Below, one piece after another: positions 17,771-27,316 of a stretch of DNA of 64,000 nt (positions within the stretch are counted from its first letter, which is position 1; every line of letters begins with the position of its first letter). The DNA comes from Pseudomonas fluvialis. Its GTDB lineage: Bacteria; Pseudomonadota; Gammaproteobacteria; Pseudomonadales; Pseudomonadaceae. The stretch lies in contig NZ_NMQV01000017.1 in the NCBI RefSeq assembly GCF_002234375.1, forward strand, positions 38,648 to 102,647, read 5' to 3'. A model generated the notes under the pieces. It saw nothing but the letters and a program-made list of their open reading frames with translations, had not been told where the DNA came from and made no database searches. The position numbers and the translations under genes are program-made.

Positions 17771-18547
17771 ATGTCGACAGTGCAGGCCGCAAGAACCGTT
17801 GTCTTCTACCTGCTGCTGGCGACCAGTGCCTGCATCTGGGGCACCCTCAGTGTACTGATCGGCCCCTTCTTGCCGTTTGCCCAGCGCGCGCGCTTCATCA
17901 CCCAGGCCTGGTGCCGGCTGGCGGTGTGGCTGTGCAAATGGGTGGCGGGTATCGACTACCGCGAGCAGGGTGCCGAGCATATTCCCCAGCAACCCTGCGT
18001 GATCCTCGCCAAGCACCAGAGCACCTGGGAAACCTTCTTTCTCTCCGCCCGCGTGGCGCCGCTGACCCAGGTACTCAAGCGCGAGCTGCTCTATGTGCCG
18101 TTCTTCGGCTGGGCGATGGCCATGGTCAAGCCGATTGCCATCGACCGCAGCAACCCCAAGGCGGCACTCAAGCAACTGGCCCGGCGCGGTGACGAGTGCC
18201 TGCGCGCCGGTGCCTGGGTGCTGATCTTCCCGGAAGGCACGCGGGTGCCGGTGGGGCAGATGGGCAAGTTCTCGCGCGGTGGCGCGGCGCTGGCCGCGCA
18301 TGCCGGCCTGCCAGTGCTGCCGGTGGCGCATAACGCCGGACGTTTCTGGCCCAAGCAGGGCTGGAGCAAGACCCCCGGCTGCATCGATGTGATCTACGGG
18401 CCGCCCCTGTATGCGGCGGGTGCCGACTCGCGCTCGATTGCCGAGTTGAACCAGCGCGCCGAGGCGTGGATTGCCGAGCAGATGGCGCGCATCGATCCGC
18501 CAGCCAGCCAGCCGGCCACGCTCGGCGAGCAGTCACTGGCCCGCTGA
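17771..18547 (+). CDS. plsC: 1-acyl-sn-glycerol-3-phosphate acyltransferase
   Basis: A 258-residue inner-membrane enzyme adding the second acyl chain to make phosphatidic acid. An N-terminal membrane segment (about residues 10-35) is followed by the catalytic motif HQSTWE at 82-87, an H-x4-E variant of the usual H-x4-D, then VKPIAIDR and FPEGTR. The variant appears normal for this proteobacterial subfamily. AAGGA at 17757-17761 is well placed for ATG 17771 and too close for ATG 17765. Equivalent to PA0005 (lptA). The end overlaps the convergent trpI end by 15 bases. Confidence 0.92.
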   Translation: MSTVQAARTVVFYLLLATSACIWGTLSVLIGPFLPFAQRARFITQAWCRLAVWLCKWVAGIDYREQGAEHIPQQPCVILAKHQSTWETFFLSARVAPLTQVLKRELLYVPFFGWAMAMVKPIAIDRSNPKAALKQLARRGDECLRAGAWVLIFPEGTRVPVGQMGKFSRGGAALAAHAGLPVLPVAHNAGRFWPKQGWSKTPGCIDVIYGPPLYAAGADSRSIAELNQRAEAWIAEQMARIDPPASQPATLGEQSLAR

Positions 18548-19429
18548 GGCCAGTTCCTTCTGTAACCACTGTGCCAGGCGCAGCGCGCGTGGGTCGGCCT
18601 GGCGTGCCGGCAGCCACAGGCTGAGCTGGGCGCAGGTGGTGACAAACCCCCAGGGTGCGGCGAGGCGCCCGGCGGCCAGGTCGTCGGCGACCAGGGTTTG
18701 CGGGGCGATGGCCACGCCCAGTCCGGCGGCGGCCGCTTCCAGCAGGTAATAGAGATGCTCGAAAGCCTGGCCCCGTTGCAGCTGTCCGGCGTCCAGGCCC
18801 TGCGCCTGCGCCCATTGTGGCCAGGCCTGCGGACGCGAGGTGGTGTGCAGCAGCGGCTCACCGAGCAGCACCGTCGGTGCGGCAGCGGCCAGGCGGGCAA
18901 AGCCGGCATAGCGCGGGCTGAGTACCGGGCCGATGCGTTCTTCGGCCAGTGCCAGCACCTGCATGTCGGCCGGCCAGGGCGCTTCGGCAAAGCACAGCGT
19001 GGCATCCACGCCGGGGCGTCGCGGGTCCAGTTCACCCTCGCTGGCCGACAGCTGCAGGCGCAGCTCCGGCAGCTCGCGCTGCAGGCGGTCGAGGCGCGGG
19101 ATGAACCAGCGGGCCAGCAGGCTGCCGGGGCAGCCGAGGACGAAGGGCGCATCGGCCTGCTGTTGCTGCAATTCGCCCCAACAGTCGCGCAGGCGGGTGA
19201 AGGCCTCGCTGCTGGCGTCGCGCAGGCGACGTCCTGCATCGGTGAGTTTTATGCCGCGACCCTCCTTGCCCAGCAGGGCGATCCCCAACTGGCTTTCGAG
19301 GGCACTCAGGTGCCGGCTGACTGCCCCGTGGGTCACGTTCAGCTCCTCAGCCGCCTTGCTGACGCTGAGCAGGCGGGCGGTGGCTTCAAAGGCGCGCAGG
19401 GCATTCAGCGGAGGCAGGTCGCGGCTCAT
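18533..19429 (-). CDS. trpI: LysR-type activator of tryptophan synthase
   Basis: A 298-residue LysR regulator that in Pseudomonas activates trpBA with indole-3-glycerol phosphate as inducer. The N-terminal winged helix-turn-helix reads [20 protein letters not shown], with [18 protein letters not shown]. The rest is the substrate-binding co-inducer domain. It is transcribed away from trpBA, the known arrangement, with the control region between them. Start at [11 protein letters not shown] (19429). GcvA-like regulators look similar, but the position settles the call. Confidence 0.95.
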   Translation of the reverse strand: MSRDLPPLNALRAFEATARLLSVSKAAEELNVTHGAVSRHLSALESQLGIALLGKEGRGIKLTDAGRRLRDASSEAFTRLRDCWGELQQQQADAPFVLGCPGSLLARWFIPRLDRLQRELPELRLQLSASEGELDPRRPGVDATLCFAEAPWPADMQVLALAEERIGPVLSPRYAGFARLAAAAPTVLLGEPLLHTTSRPQAWPQWAQAQGLDAGQLQRGQAFEHLYYLLEAAAAGLGVAIAPQTLVADDLAAGRLAAPWGFVTTCAQLSLWLPARQADPRALRLAQWLQKELASAGQ

Positions 19430-19624
19430 GGTATCTGTGAGATTTCCTGACGGTTTGTGGCAATCTAATCGCTTTTCCAGTGGCTCGCCAGGGGTAGAAT
19501 GGCCGGCATGTACTTCTCTTTGCGAGAAGCTGGCTGTGGTGTGTGGCGGGGATTTGCCGTGGCGCACCGACCTTTACCCCAGGCCCGCCGCCCTGTGTCG
19601 GCGGGTAAGCGCAGGAGCACTGCC
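19430..19624 (+). promoter_or_regulatory. trpI/trpBA divergent control region
   Basis: A TAGAAT at 19495-19500 is a good -10 for trpBA, but no -35 near consensus lies 16-18 bases upstream, as expected for an activator-dependent promoter. The stretch 19435-19475 upstream would hold the TrpI sites known from P. aeruginosa and P. putida; their exact borders are not assigned here. GGAG at 19613-19617 precedes the trpB ATG. Confidence 0.6.
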
Positions 19625-20836
19625 ATGAGTTCATTACGCACCGGCCCGGATAACAAGGGCCTGTTCGGTCGCTTCGGTGGCCAGTTCGTCGCCGAAACCC
19701 TGATGCCGCTGATCAACGACCTGGCCGCCGAGTACGAGAAGGCCAAGGTCGATCCGGCCTTCCTCGAAGAGCTGGCCTACTTCCACCGCGACTACATCGG
19801 CCGCGCCAGCCCGCTGTACTACGCCGAGCGCCTGAGCGAGCACTTCGGCGGGGCGAAGATCTACCTCAAGCGCGAAGACCTCAACCACACCGGCGCGCAC
19901 AAGATCAACAACTGCATCGGCCAGATCCTCCTGGCCAAGCGCATGGGCAAGCAGCGCATCATCGCCGAGACCGGCGCCGGCATGCACGGCGTGGCCACCG
20001 CCACCGTGGCGGCGCGCTTCGGCATGCAGTGCGTGGTGTACATGGGTACCACCGACATCGACCGCCAGCAGGCCAACGTGTTCCGCATGAAGCTGCTCGG
20101 CGCCGAGGTGATTCCGGTCACCGCCGGCACCGGCACGCTCAAGGATGCGATGAACGAAGCGCTGCGCGACTGGGTGACCAACGTCCACAACACCTTCTAC
20201 CTGATCGGCACCGCCGCCGGCCCGCACCCGTACCCGGCCATGGTGCGCGATTTCCAGGCGGTGATCGGCAACGAAGTGCGCGAGCAGATCCTCGAGAAGG
20301 AAGGCCGCCTGCCCGACTCGCTGGTCGCCTGCATCGGTGGTGGCTCCAACGCCATCGGCCTGTTCCACCCGTTCCTCGATGACCAAGGCGTGCAGATCGT
20401 CGGCGTCGAAGCGGCCGGGCATGGCGTGGACACCGGCAAGCATGCGGCGAGCATGGCCGGCGGCGCGCCGGGTGTGCTGCACGGCAACCGCACCTTCCTG
20501 CTGCAGGACGCCGACGGCCAGATCACCGACGCGCACTCGATTTCCGCCGGCCTCGACTACCCCGGCGTCGGCCCCGAGCACGCCTGGTTGCACCAGATCA
20601 AGCGCGTCGAGTATGTGCCGATCAGCGACGACGAAGCCCTCGAAGCCTTCCACCAGTGCTGCCGCCTGGAAGGCATCATCCCGGCGCTGGAGTCCGCCCA
20701 CGCCCTGGCCGAAGCCTTCAAGCGCGCGGCCAAGCTGCCCAAGGAGCACCTGATGGTGGTCAACCTGTCCGGCCGCGGCGACAAGGACATGCAGACCGTG
20801 ATGCACCATATGAGCGAACAGGAGAAGCACGCATGA
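19625..20836 (+). CDS. trpB: Tryptophan synthase beta chain
   Basis: A 403-residue PLP enzyme condensing indole with serine. Motifs include [14 protein letters not shown], the PLP-lysine in [10 protein letters not shown], the GAGMHG loop, [10 protein letters not shown] for the PLP phosphate and LSGRGDKD. The start [10 protein letters not shown] at 19625 matches the family; an upstream open frame to 19499 covers the promoter and is not used. The stop overlaps the trpA start (ATGA), consistent with an obligatory alpha2beta2 complex. Confidence 0.97.
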   Translation: MSSLRTGPDNKGLFGRFGGQFVAETLMPLINDLAAEYEKAKVDPAFLEELAYFHRDYIGRASPLYYAERLSEHFGGAKIYLKREDLNHTGAHKINNCIGQILLAKRMGKQRIIAETGAGMHGVATATVAARFGMQCVVYMGTTDIDRQQANVFRMKLLGAEVIPVTAGTGTLKDAMNEALRDWVTNVHNTFYLIGTAAGPHPYPAMVRDFQAVIGNEVREQILEKEGRLPDSLVACIGGGSNAIGLFHPFLDDQGVQIVGVEAAGHGVDTGKHAASMAGGAPGVLHGNRTFLLQDADGQITDAHSISAGLDYPGVGPEHAWLHQIKRVEYVPISDDEALEAFHQCCRLEGIIPALESAHALAEAFKRAAKLPKEHLMVVNLSGRGDKDMQTVMHHMSEQEKHA

Positions 20837-21642
20837 GCCGCCTGCAGAGCCGCTTTGCCGAGCTGAAAGAACAAAACCGCGCCGCCCTGGTGACCTTCGT
20901 CACCGGCGGCGACCCGGACTACGCCAGCTCGCTGGCCATCCTCAAGGGCCTGCCGGCCGCCGGCGCCGACGTGATCGAGCTGGGCATGCCGTTCACCGAC
21001 CCGATGGCCGATGGCCCGGCGATCCAGCTGGCCAACATCCGTGCGCTGGGCAATGGCCAGAACCTGCTCAAGACCCTGCAGATGGTCCGCGAATTCCGCC
21101 AGGACGACCGCCAGACGCCGCTGGTGCTGATGGGCTACTACAACCCGATCTTCGCCTATGGCGTGGAGCGCTTCGTCGCCGACGCCCAGGCCGCCGGGGT
21201 GGATGGTTTGATCATCGTCGACCTGCCGCCGGAGCATAACGACGAGCTGTGCGAGCCGGCGCAGGCCGCTGGCATCGACTTCATCCGCCTGACCACGCCG
21301 ACCACCGACGATGCGCGCCTGCCGGTGGTGCTCAACGGCAGCTCCGGCTTCGTCTACTACGTCTCGGTGGCCGGCGTGACCGGTGCCGGCGCGGCGAGCA
21401 TGGAGCAGGTCGAGGAAGCCGTGGCGCGCCTGCGCCGGCATACCGATTTGCCGCTGTGCATCGGCTTCGGCATCCGCACCCCGGCGCACGCCGCCGAGGT
21501 GGCGCGGCGCGCCGAGGGCGTGGTGGTGGGCTCGGCGCTGGTCGACCAGATCGCCACGGCGGCCACGCCGCAGCAGGCCATCGACGGGGTGCTGGGGCTG
21601 TGCCGGCAACTCGCCGAGGGTGTACGGGCTGCGCGTCGCTGA
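20833..21642 (+). CDS. trpA: Tryptophan synthase alpha chain
   Basis: A 269-residue TIM barrel that cleaves indole-3-glycerol phosphate and channels indole to TrpB. The catalytic Glu and Asp lie in [16 protein letters not shown]. Further family marks are [31 protein letters not shown] and IGFGIRTP. Translation is coupled to trpB by a 4-base overlap; GGAG sits inside the trpB end. It meets the convergent sbtB-like gene with one base between stops. Confidence 0.97.
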   Translation: MSRLQSRFAELKEQNRAALVTFVTGGDPDYASSLAILKGLPAAGADVIELGMPFTDPMADGPAIQLANIRALGNGQNLLKTLQMVREFRQDDRQTPLVLMGYYNPIFAYGVERFVADAQAAGVDGLIIVDLPPEHNDELCEPAQAAGIDFIRLTTPTTDDARLPVVLNGSSGFVYYVSVAGVTGAGAASMEQVEEAVARLRRHTDLPLCIGFGIRTPAHAAEVARRAEGVVVGSALVDQIATAATPQQAIDGVLGLCRQLAEGVRAARR

Positions 21643-21643
21643 C

Positions 21644-21946
21644 TCAGAACTTTTCCGGGCGCAGCACCTGCACCTCGGCGAGGTAGCAGACCATGGCGTA
21701 GTTGGCGTAGTAGCGCGCCTGCAGGTGACTGGCGATGCGTTCGGCAAGTTCGCGTGAGCCGATCACCTCCAGGCGGATATTGCCCTCGGTATCCCAGCCG
21801 GCGCTGCGCACGCCGCGCGAGCCGCGGCCGCGCGCATCGGACAGCGTCCAGCCCGGGGCGCCGAGGTTTTCCAGGTCGGCCAGCAGTTTCTTTTCCAGCG
21901 CTGCCTCACAAATCACAGTGAGCAGCGTGCGGGTATGGGCGGTCAT
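21644..21946 (-). CDS. PII-like regulatory protein (SbtB-like)
   Basis: A 100-residue protein with a PII-like ferredoxin fold pattern: TLLTVICEAALEKKLLADLE (beta1-alpha1), a T-loop-like basic Gly-rich segment DARGRGSRGVRSAGW, and RLEVIGSRELAERIASHLQ (beta3-alpha2). It starts one base after the stop of the SbtA-type transporter, the standard layout of sbtA-sbtB, where SbtB binds adenine nucleotides and gates bicarbonate uptake. It is distinct from GlnB/GlnK, lacking the uridylylated Tyr loop. The identification rests on both fold pattern and context. Confidence 0.82.
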   Translation of the reverse strand: MTAHTRTLLTVICEAALEKKLLADLENLGAPGWTLSDARGRGSRGVRSAGWDTEGNIRLEVIGSRELAERIASHLQARYYANYAMVCYLAEVQVLRPEKF

Positions 21947-21947
21947 C

Positions 21948-22889
21948 TCACAATCCCCAGGCGATCAGTTGTTCGGCCAGCCAGCAGTAGAGCGGGATAC
22001 CGACCAGGATGTTGAAGGGGAAGGTGATCCCCAGCGAGGCGGTCAAGGATAGCGACGGATTGGCCTCCGGCAAGGCCAGGCGCATGGCCGCCGGCACGGC
22101 GATGTACGACGCCGAGGCGGCCAGGGTGGCGAGCATCGCCGTACCGCCCAGGCTGAGACCCATGGCCCGGGCCAGCAGGGCGCCGAGCAGGGCGCCGAGC
22201 AGCGGCATGAGCAGGGCGAAGGCGGCCAGGCGCAGGCCGAAACGACGCAGGGTGCCGAGCTGGCCGGAGGCGATCAGGCCCATTTCCAGCAGGAAGAACG
22301 CCAGCACCGGCTTGAACATGCTGGTGTATAGCGGCTCCAGCGGCTTGATGGCTTCCTTGCCGGCCACCGCGCCGATCAGCAGGCCGCCGAGCAGCAGCAT
22401 GATGCTCTTGCCGAGGAAGATTTCCCGGCCCAGCTCCTTCCACTGGGTATCCCGCGAGACGCCCTTGGCCAGCAGGATGCCGACGAGGATCGCCGGAATC
22501 TCCAGGATGGCCACGAACAGCGGCATGTAGCTTTCGAAGAAGATTTCCCGCGCCGCCAGGTAGGCCACCACCACGGCGAAGGTCCCGGCGCTCACCGAGC
22601 CATAGTGGGCTGCCACCGCCGCCGCGTTGATGCGGTCGAAGCGCAGCCCGCGCAGCAGGGCGAAGGCCAGCAGCGGCAGGACGATGCCTAGGCCGAGGAC
22701 CAGTGCCGACTGGCCGAGCAGCGCCAGGCTGGCCTGTTCGGCCAGCTCCACGCCGCCGTGCAGGCCGATGGCCAGCAGCAGCACGATGGACAGGGTGTCA
22801 TACAGCGCCGGTGGCAGTTTCAGCTCGCTTTTCAGCAGCCCGGCCGCCAGGCCGAAGACAAAGAACAGTACGACGGGATCAAGACCCAT
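21948..22889 (-). CDS. Sodium-dependent bicarbonate transporter (SbtA-like)
   Basis: A 313-residue polytopic inner-membrane protein with about ten hydrophobic helices and no signal peptide, matching the SbtA family (former DUF897) of Na+/HCO3- symporters. Typical segments are ALYDTLSIVLLLAIGLHGG, AAHYGSVSAGTFAV and ATLAASASYIAVPAAMRLAL near the C-terminus. GGAG precedes the ATG at 22889. It lies between the PII-like gene and pycB in the same direction; since pyruvate carboxylase consumes bicarbonate, a supply role is a reasonable inference. Substrate specificity is not proven by sequence. Confidence 0.85.
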   Translation of the reverse strand: MGLDPVVLFFVFGLAAGLLKSELKLPPALYDTLSIVLLLAIGLHGGVELAEQASLALLGQSALVLGLGIVLPLLAFALLRGLRFDRINAAAVAAHYGSVSAGTFAVVVAYLAAREIFFESYMPLFVAILEIPAILVGILLAKGVSRDTQWKELGREIFLGKSIMLLLGGLLIGAVAGKEAIKPLEPLYTSMFKPVLAFFLLEMGLIASGQLGTLRRFGLRLAAFALLMPLLGALLGALLARAMGLSLGGTAMLATLAASASYIAVPAAMRLALPEANPSLSLTASLGITFPFNILVGIPLYCWLAEQLIAWGL

Positions 22890-22922
22890 GACGCGCTCCG
22901 CAGGTAACAGGCGGGTGGTAGT

Positions 22923-24734
22923 TTACGGGGCAATCTCCAGCAATAGCTCGCCCGGATTGACCCGGTCGCCCTTGGCGACATGCACGGCCTGCACGATACC
23001 GTCGATCGGCGCCTGGATCTCGCTTTCCATCTTCATCGCCTCGCTGATCAGCAGTGCCTGGCCGGCCTTGACCGGGTCACCGACCTTGACCAGCACCTCG
23101 ACGATATTGCCCGGCATGCTGGTGCTGACATCCCCGGCGGCGCTGGCCTGCTGGCGCTTGCTGCCGCCGGCGCTGACGAACTGGTTGAGCGGCTCGAACA
23201 CCACTTCTTCCGGCATGCCGTCGATGGACAGGTAGAAGTGGCGCTTGCCGTCGGTTTTCACGCCGACCCCGGTGATATCGATGCGGTAGCTTTCGCCGTG
23301 CACGTCAACGACGAACTCGGTGGGCACGCCGTCACCTCCGGGCGTTGCCGGAGCGCCGGCCTGCGGCAGCGGCAGCAGGGCTTCCGGCTTGAGGGTACCG
23401 GCGGCGCGTTCCTCAAGGAACTTGCGGCCGATGTCGGGGAACATGGCGTAGGTCAGCACATCCTCCTCGCTGCGCGCCAGGCTGCCGATTTCCTCGCGCA
23501 GGCGGGCCAGCTCCGGCTTGAGCAGGTCGGCCGGGCGCACCTCGATGACGTCCTCGTGACCGATGGCCTGGGCGCGCAGCTGTTCGTTGACCGGGCCGGG
23601 CGCCTGGCCATAGCGGCCCTGCAGGTAGAGTTTCACCTCGTTGGTGATGGTCTTGTAGCGCTCGCCGGCCAGCACGTTAAACACCGCCTGGGTGCCGACG
23701 ATCTGCGAGGTGGGCGTGACCAGCGGCGGGAAGCCAAGGTCTTCGCGGACCCGCGGGATTTCCGCGAAGACCTCGTCGATGCGTCCCAGGGCACCCTGTT
23801 CCTTCAGTTGGTTGGCCAGGTTGGACATCATCCCGCCCGGTACCTGGTTGACCTGCACGCGGGTATCCACGCCGGTGAAGGGGCTTTCGAACTGGTGGTA
23901 CTTGAGGCGGATCTGCTGGAAGTACTGGCTGATCTCCTGCAGCAGGGCCAGGTCCAGCCCGGTGTCCCAGGGTGTGTCGCGCAGCGCGGCGACCATCGAC
24001 TCGGTGGCCGGGTGGCTGGTGCCCCAGGCCATGGCACCGATGGCGGTATCGATGTGGTCGGCACCGGCCTCGATGGCCTTGAGTTGCACCATCGCGCCCA
24101 TGCCGGCGGTGTCGTGGCTGTGGATGAACACCGGCAGGCTGACCCGCTCCTTGAGCGCACGCACCAGCTCGAAGGTGGCGTAGGGGGTGAGCAGGCCGGC
24201 CATGTCCTTGATGGCCAGCGAATCCACGCCCAGCGCCGCCATGGCTTCGGCCTGGCGGACAAAGGCCGCGGTGTCGTGCACCGGGCTGGTGGTGTAGGCG
24301 AGGGTGCCCTGGGCATGTTTACCGGCGGCCTTCACCGCCTCGATGGCAGTGCGCAGGTTACGCACATCGTTCATCGCATCGAAAATGCGGAACACCTCGA
24401 TGCCGTTGACCGCCGCCTTGGCGACGAAAGCGCGCACCACGTCATCGCTGTAGTGGCGATAGCCGAGCAGGTTCTGCCCGCGCAGGAGCATCTGCAGGCG
24501 GGTATTGGGCAGTGCCGCCTTGAGCTGGCGCAGGCGCTCCCAGGGGTCTTCCTTGAGAAAGCGTACGCAGGCATCGAAGGTGGCGCCGCCCCACACCTCC
24601 AGCGACCAGTAGCCGACCTGATCGAGCTTGGCGCAGATCGGCAGCATGTCGTCCAGGCGCAGGCGCGTGGCGATCAGCGACTGGTGGGCATCGCGCAGGA
24701 TGGTATCGGTGACGGTGATCTTTTTGATGCTCAT
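22923..24734 (-). CDS. pycB: Pyruvate carboxylase subunit B (carboxyltransferase-biotin)
   Basis: A 603-residue subunit that transfers CO2 from biotin to pyruvate, forming oxaloacetate. The carboxyltransferase barrel opens with ITVTDTILRDAHQSLIATR; the C-terminus is a biotinyl domain with the modified Lys in EAMKMES (about residue 569). It is equivalent to PA5435, often mis-annotated as oxaloacetate decarboxylase alpha; no sodium-pump beta/gamma genes are nearby, which favours carboxylase. GGAGAA precedes ATG 24734. Same direction as pycA, 88 bases downstream of it. Confidence 0.93.
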   Translation of the reverse strand: MSIKKITVTDTILRDAHQSLIATRLRLDDMLPICAKLDQVGYWSLEVWGGATFDACVRFLKEDPWERLRQLKAALPNTRLQMLLRGQNLLGYRHYSDDVVRAFVAKAAVNGIEVFRIFDAMNDVRNLRTAIEAVKAAGKHAQGTLAYTTSPVHDTAAFVRQAEAMAALGVDSLAIKDMAGLLTPYATFELVRALKERVSLPVFIHSHDTAGMGAMVQLKAIEAGADHIDTAIGAMAWGTSHPATESMVAALRDTPWDTGLDLALLQEISQYFQQIRLKYHQFESPFTGVDTRVQVNQVPGGMMSNLANQLKEQGALGRIDEVFAEIPRVREDLGFPPLVTPTSQIVGTQAVFNVLAGERYKTITNEVKLYLQGRYGQAPGPVNEQLRAQAIGHEDVIEVRPADLLKPELARLREEIGSLARSEEDVLTYAMFPDIGRKFLEERAAGTLKPEALLPLPQAGAPATPGGDGVPTEFVVDVHGESYRIDITGVGVKTDGKRHFYLSIDGMPEEVVFEPLNQFVSAGGSKRQQASAAGDVSTSMPGNIVEVLVKVGDPVKAGQALLISEAMKMESEIQAPIDGIVQAVHVAKGDRVNPGELLLEIAP

Positions 24735-24756
24735 GTGTTTTTCTCCTCGCTGAAGG

Positions 24757-24805
24757 CTAGAGGCTGAAAGCTGGACGGAGAACGAGTCCATCGTTCAGCC
24801 TCTAG
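24757..24805. repeat. Inverted repeat between pycA and pycB
   Basis: CTAGAGGCTGAA (24757-24768) and TTCAGCCTCTAG (24794-24805) form a perfect 12-bp stem with a 25-base loop. GGCTxxAAGCTGGA-type sequence is common in Pseudomonas intergenic repeats. It could form an mRNA hairpin that alters the A-to-B expression ratio. Confidence 0.6.
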
Positions 24806-24822
24806 TCTCAGGCGGCTTTTTC

Positions 24823-26238
24823 TTAAAGGCCGGCGTGGGCGGCGATGGCGGTGGCGATGGCGATGGCCAGGTGCGACGGGTTGCGCTTGATCGAGTAATC
24901 CAGCAGCTCCGGGTGGCTGTCGACGAAGCTGGTGTTGAACTGGCCGCTGCGGAACTCCGGGTTGCGCAGGATTTCCTGGTAGTAGGGCGCGGTGGTCTTT
25001 ACGCCCTGTACGCGCATGTCGTCGAGGGCGCGCAGGCCGCGATCCAGGGCTTCTTCCCAGGTCAGCGCCCAGACGATCAGCTTCAGGCACATGGAGTCGT
25101 AGTGCGGCGGAATGCTGTAGCCGGTGTAGATCGCCGTGTCGGTGCGTACGCCGGGGCCGCCGGGGGCGTAGTAGCGGGTGATCTTGCCGAAGCTGGGCAG
25201 GAAGTTGTTCTTCGGGTCTTCGGCATTGATGCGGAACTGCAAGGCATAGCCACGGTGGATGATGTCGCTCTGCTGTACCGACAGCGGCAGGCCGCTGGCG
25301 ATGCGGATCTGCTCGCGGACGATGTCCAGCCCGGTGATTTCCTCGGTGATGGTGTGTTCCACCTGCACCCGGGTATTCATCTCCATGAAGTACACCTCGC
25401 CGTCGGCGAGCAGGAACTCCACGGTACCGGCATTCTCGTAGCCCACCGCCTGCGCGGCACGTACCGCCAGGTCACCGATGTAGGCGCGCTGCTCGGGGGT
25501 GAGCTGCGGGCTGGGGGCGATCTCGATGAGCTTCTGGTTGCGCCGCTGGATCGAACAGTCGCGCTCGAACAGGTGCACGGTGTTGCCGAAACGATCGGCG
25601 AGCACCTGCGCCTCGATGTGCTTGGGATTGACGATGCACTTCTCGAGGAACACCTCGGCGCTGCCGAAGGCCTTGGTGGCCTCGGAGATCACCCGCGGAT
25701 AGGCCGCTTCCAGCTCGCTGCGCGAGTTGCAGCGGCGGATGCCACGGCCGCCGCCGCCACTGGTGGCTTTGAGCATCACCGGGTAGCCGATGCGCTCGGC
25801 CTCGCGTAGCGCCTCGCGGAGGTCGGCGACGTTGCCTTCGGTGCCCGGGGTGACCGGCACGCCGGCCTTGATCATGCTGCGTCGCGCCTCGGTCTTGTCG
25901 CCCATGCGACGGATCACCTCGGCGCTGGGGCCGATGAACTTGATCCCGCGTTCGGCACAGATTTCCGCCAGTTCGGCGTTTTCCGAGAGAAAGCCATAGC
26001 CGGGATGCAGCGCATCACAGCCGGTTTCCACGGCCAGGTTGACCAGCTTGCGTGGGTTCAGGTAGCCGGCCAGCGGGTCGTCACCCAGGCAGTGGGCTTC
26101 GTCGGCGCGCTTGACGTGCAGGGCATGGCGGTCGGCTTCGGCATAGACGGCAACCGAGCGGATACCCATCTCGGCACAGGCACGCACGATGCGCACGGCA
26201 ATCTCGCCACGGTTGGCAATGAGGACTTTCTTCAGCAA
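24823..26238 (-). CDS. pycA: Pyruvate carboxylase subunit A (biotin carboxylase)
   Basis: A 471-residue ATP-grasp biotin carboxylase that carboxylates the biotin on PycB with ATP and bicarbonate. Family motifs: KVLIANRGEIAVRIVRAC, the Gly-rich ATP loop KATSGGGGRGIRR, EKCIVNPKHIEAQV and FMEMNTRVQVEHT. It resembles AccC, but the partner pycB and the size equal to PA5436 point to the two-subunit pyruvate carboxylase. The anaplerotic product feeds the TCA cycle. A LysR regulator is divergently encoded. Confidence 0.93.
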   Translation of the reverse strand: MLKKVLIANRGEIAVRIVRACAEMGIRSVAVYAEADRHALHVKRADEAHCLGDDPLAGYLNPRKLVNLAVETGCDALHPGYGFLSENAELAEICAERGIKFIGPSAEVIRRMGDKTEARRSMIKAGVPVTPGTEGNVADLREALREAERIGYPVMLKATSGGGGRGIRRCNSRSELEAAYPRVISEATKAFGSAEVFLEKCIVNPKHIEAQVLADRFGNTVHLFERDCSIQRRNQKLIEIAPSPQLTPEQRAYIGDLAVRAAQAVGYENAGTVEFLLADGEVYFMEMNTRVQVEHTITEEITGLDIVREQIRIASGLPLSVQQSDIIHRGYALQFRINAEDPKNNFLPSFGKITRYYAPGGPGVRTDTAIYTGYSIPPHYDSMCLKLIVWALTWEEALDRGLRALDDMRVQGVKTTAPYYQEILRNPEFRSGQFNTSFVDSHPELLDYSIKRNPSHLAIAIATAIAAHAGL

Positions 26239-26306
26239 GGGGCAGGCTCCTTTGGCTGCGGGGCCGCTCAGGCGGTTGTCCGACAGGCTAGTCGCCGGCT
26301 TTGATA

Positions 26307-26351
26307 AATAAAAATCACAATTTATTAGGCAGTGTATAAGTTAAAACTTAT
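26307..26351. promoter_or_regulatory. LysR-type operator candidates between pycA and its regulator
   Basis: ATAAGTT-AA-AACTTAT at 26336-26351 is a 7-2-7 dyad ending 29 bases before the LysR gene start. AATAAA-N8-TTTATT at 26307-26326 is a second AT-rich dyad. Both contain T-N11-A cores. The spacing suits a regulator that represses itself and activates pycA. Confidence 0.6.
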
Positions 26352-26380
26352 ATTTTCTGGAAGACACGCCGGAGAAGCCC

Positions 26381-27316
26381 ATGCGCAAAGCCCTTAGTCG
26401 CCTGACCCTGCGCCAGTTGCAGGTGTTTCGCGCGGTATGCGAGAGCCGCTCCTACAGCCGTGCGGCCGAGGAAATGGCGCTGAGCCAACCGGCGGTCAGC
26501 CTGCAGATGCGCCAGCTGGAAGAGCTCCTCGGTCAGCCGCTGTTCGACTACCAGGGCCGCCAGCTGCACCTGACCGCCGCCGCGGAAGCCCTGCAGGCGG
26601 CCAGCCGCGACCTGTTTGCCCGCCTTGAGGTGCTCGACATGCAGCTCTCCGACCTGGCCGGCAGCCTGCAGGGCCAGCTCAACCTGGCGCTGGAATCGAG
26701 CGCCAAGTACATGCTGCCGCACCTGTTCGCGGCCTTTCGCCGGGCGTATCCGGAAGTCGGCTTGCAACTGGCCGTGGTCAACCATGCGCAGGCGGTGCGC
26801 CGCCTGGGGCAGAGCCGCGATGACCTGTTGATCATGACCCAGGTGCCGACGGACATGGCCCTGGATTTCTACCCCTTCCTGAGCAACCCGATCATTGCCG
26901 TGGCTGCCGCCGGGCATCCGCTCTGCGCGGCGTCGAGCTTGTCGCTAGCCGATCTCAGCGGTTATCCGCTGCTGGTCCGTGAGGTGGGTTCCGGTACCCG
27001 CCGGGCGTGTGAGGAATATTGCCAGCAGAAGCGCGTGCGTTTTGCCCAGCAACTGGAAATCGGCTCCAGCGAGGCGCAATGCGAAGGCGTACTGGCCGGC
27101 CTGGGTCTGGCCCTGCTGCCGCGGCATGCCGTGCAGCGCGAGCTGGCCAGTGGGCTGCTGTGCCAGTTGCCGGTGCAGGAGTTGCCCTTGCAACGCAGCT
27201 GGTGCCTGGTCAGTCAGCGTGGCCGGCAGTTGTCGCCGGTGGCCCGCGCCTTTGCCGATTTCATCCAGCAGCGCCGCGATGTGCTGGCGGCGCTGGAGCA
27301 ACGCTTCAACGCCTAG
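26381..27316 (+). CDS. LysR family regulator, CbbR-like (PA5437-like)
   Basis: A 311-residue LysR protein with helix-turn-helix SYSRAAEEMALSQPAVSLQM at about residues 24-43 and a co-inducer domain. It is divergent from pycA, as PA5437 is in P. aeruginosa, so control of pyruvate carboxylase is likely. CbbR-type relatives sense metabolites of CO2 fixation; here the ligand is unknown. The last codon is GCC and the stop TAG (27314-27316) lies within the end of a palindromic repeat, so the element inserted at or replaced the original 3' end. Confidence 0.88.
   Translation: MRKALSRLTLRQLQVFRAVCESRSYSRAAEEMALSQPAVSLQMRQLEELLGQPLFDYQGRQLHLTAAAEALQAASRDLFARLEVLDMQLSDLAGSLQGQLNLALESSAKYMLPHLFAAFRRAYPEVGLQLAVVNHAQAVRRLGQSRDDLLIMTQVPTDMALDFYPFLSNPIIAVAAAGHPLCAASSLSLADLSGYPLLVREVGSGTRRACEEYCQQKRVRFAQQLEIGSSEAQCEGVLAGLGLALLPRHAVQRELASGLLCQLPVQELPLQRSWCLVSQRGRQLSPVARAFADFIQQRRDVLAALEQRFNA

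Noticed and set aside
22923..24734. Oxaloacetate decarboxylase alpha subunit
   Set aside because: The sodium-pumping beta and gamma subunit genes are absent, while a biotin carboxylase gene is adjacent, so pyruvate carboxylase is the better reading.
22980..24767. A 595-codon rightward open frame opposite pycB
   Set aside because: His/Asp/Gly-rich antisense shadow of pycB with no family features.
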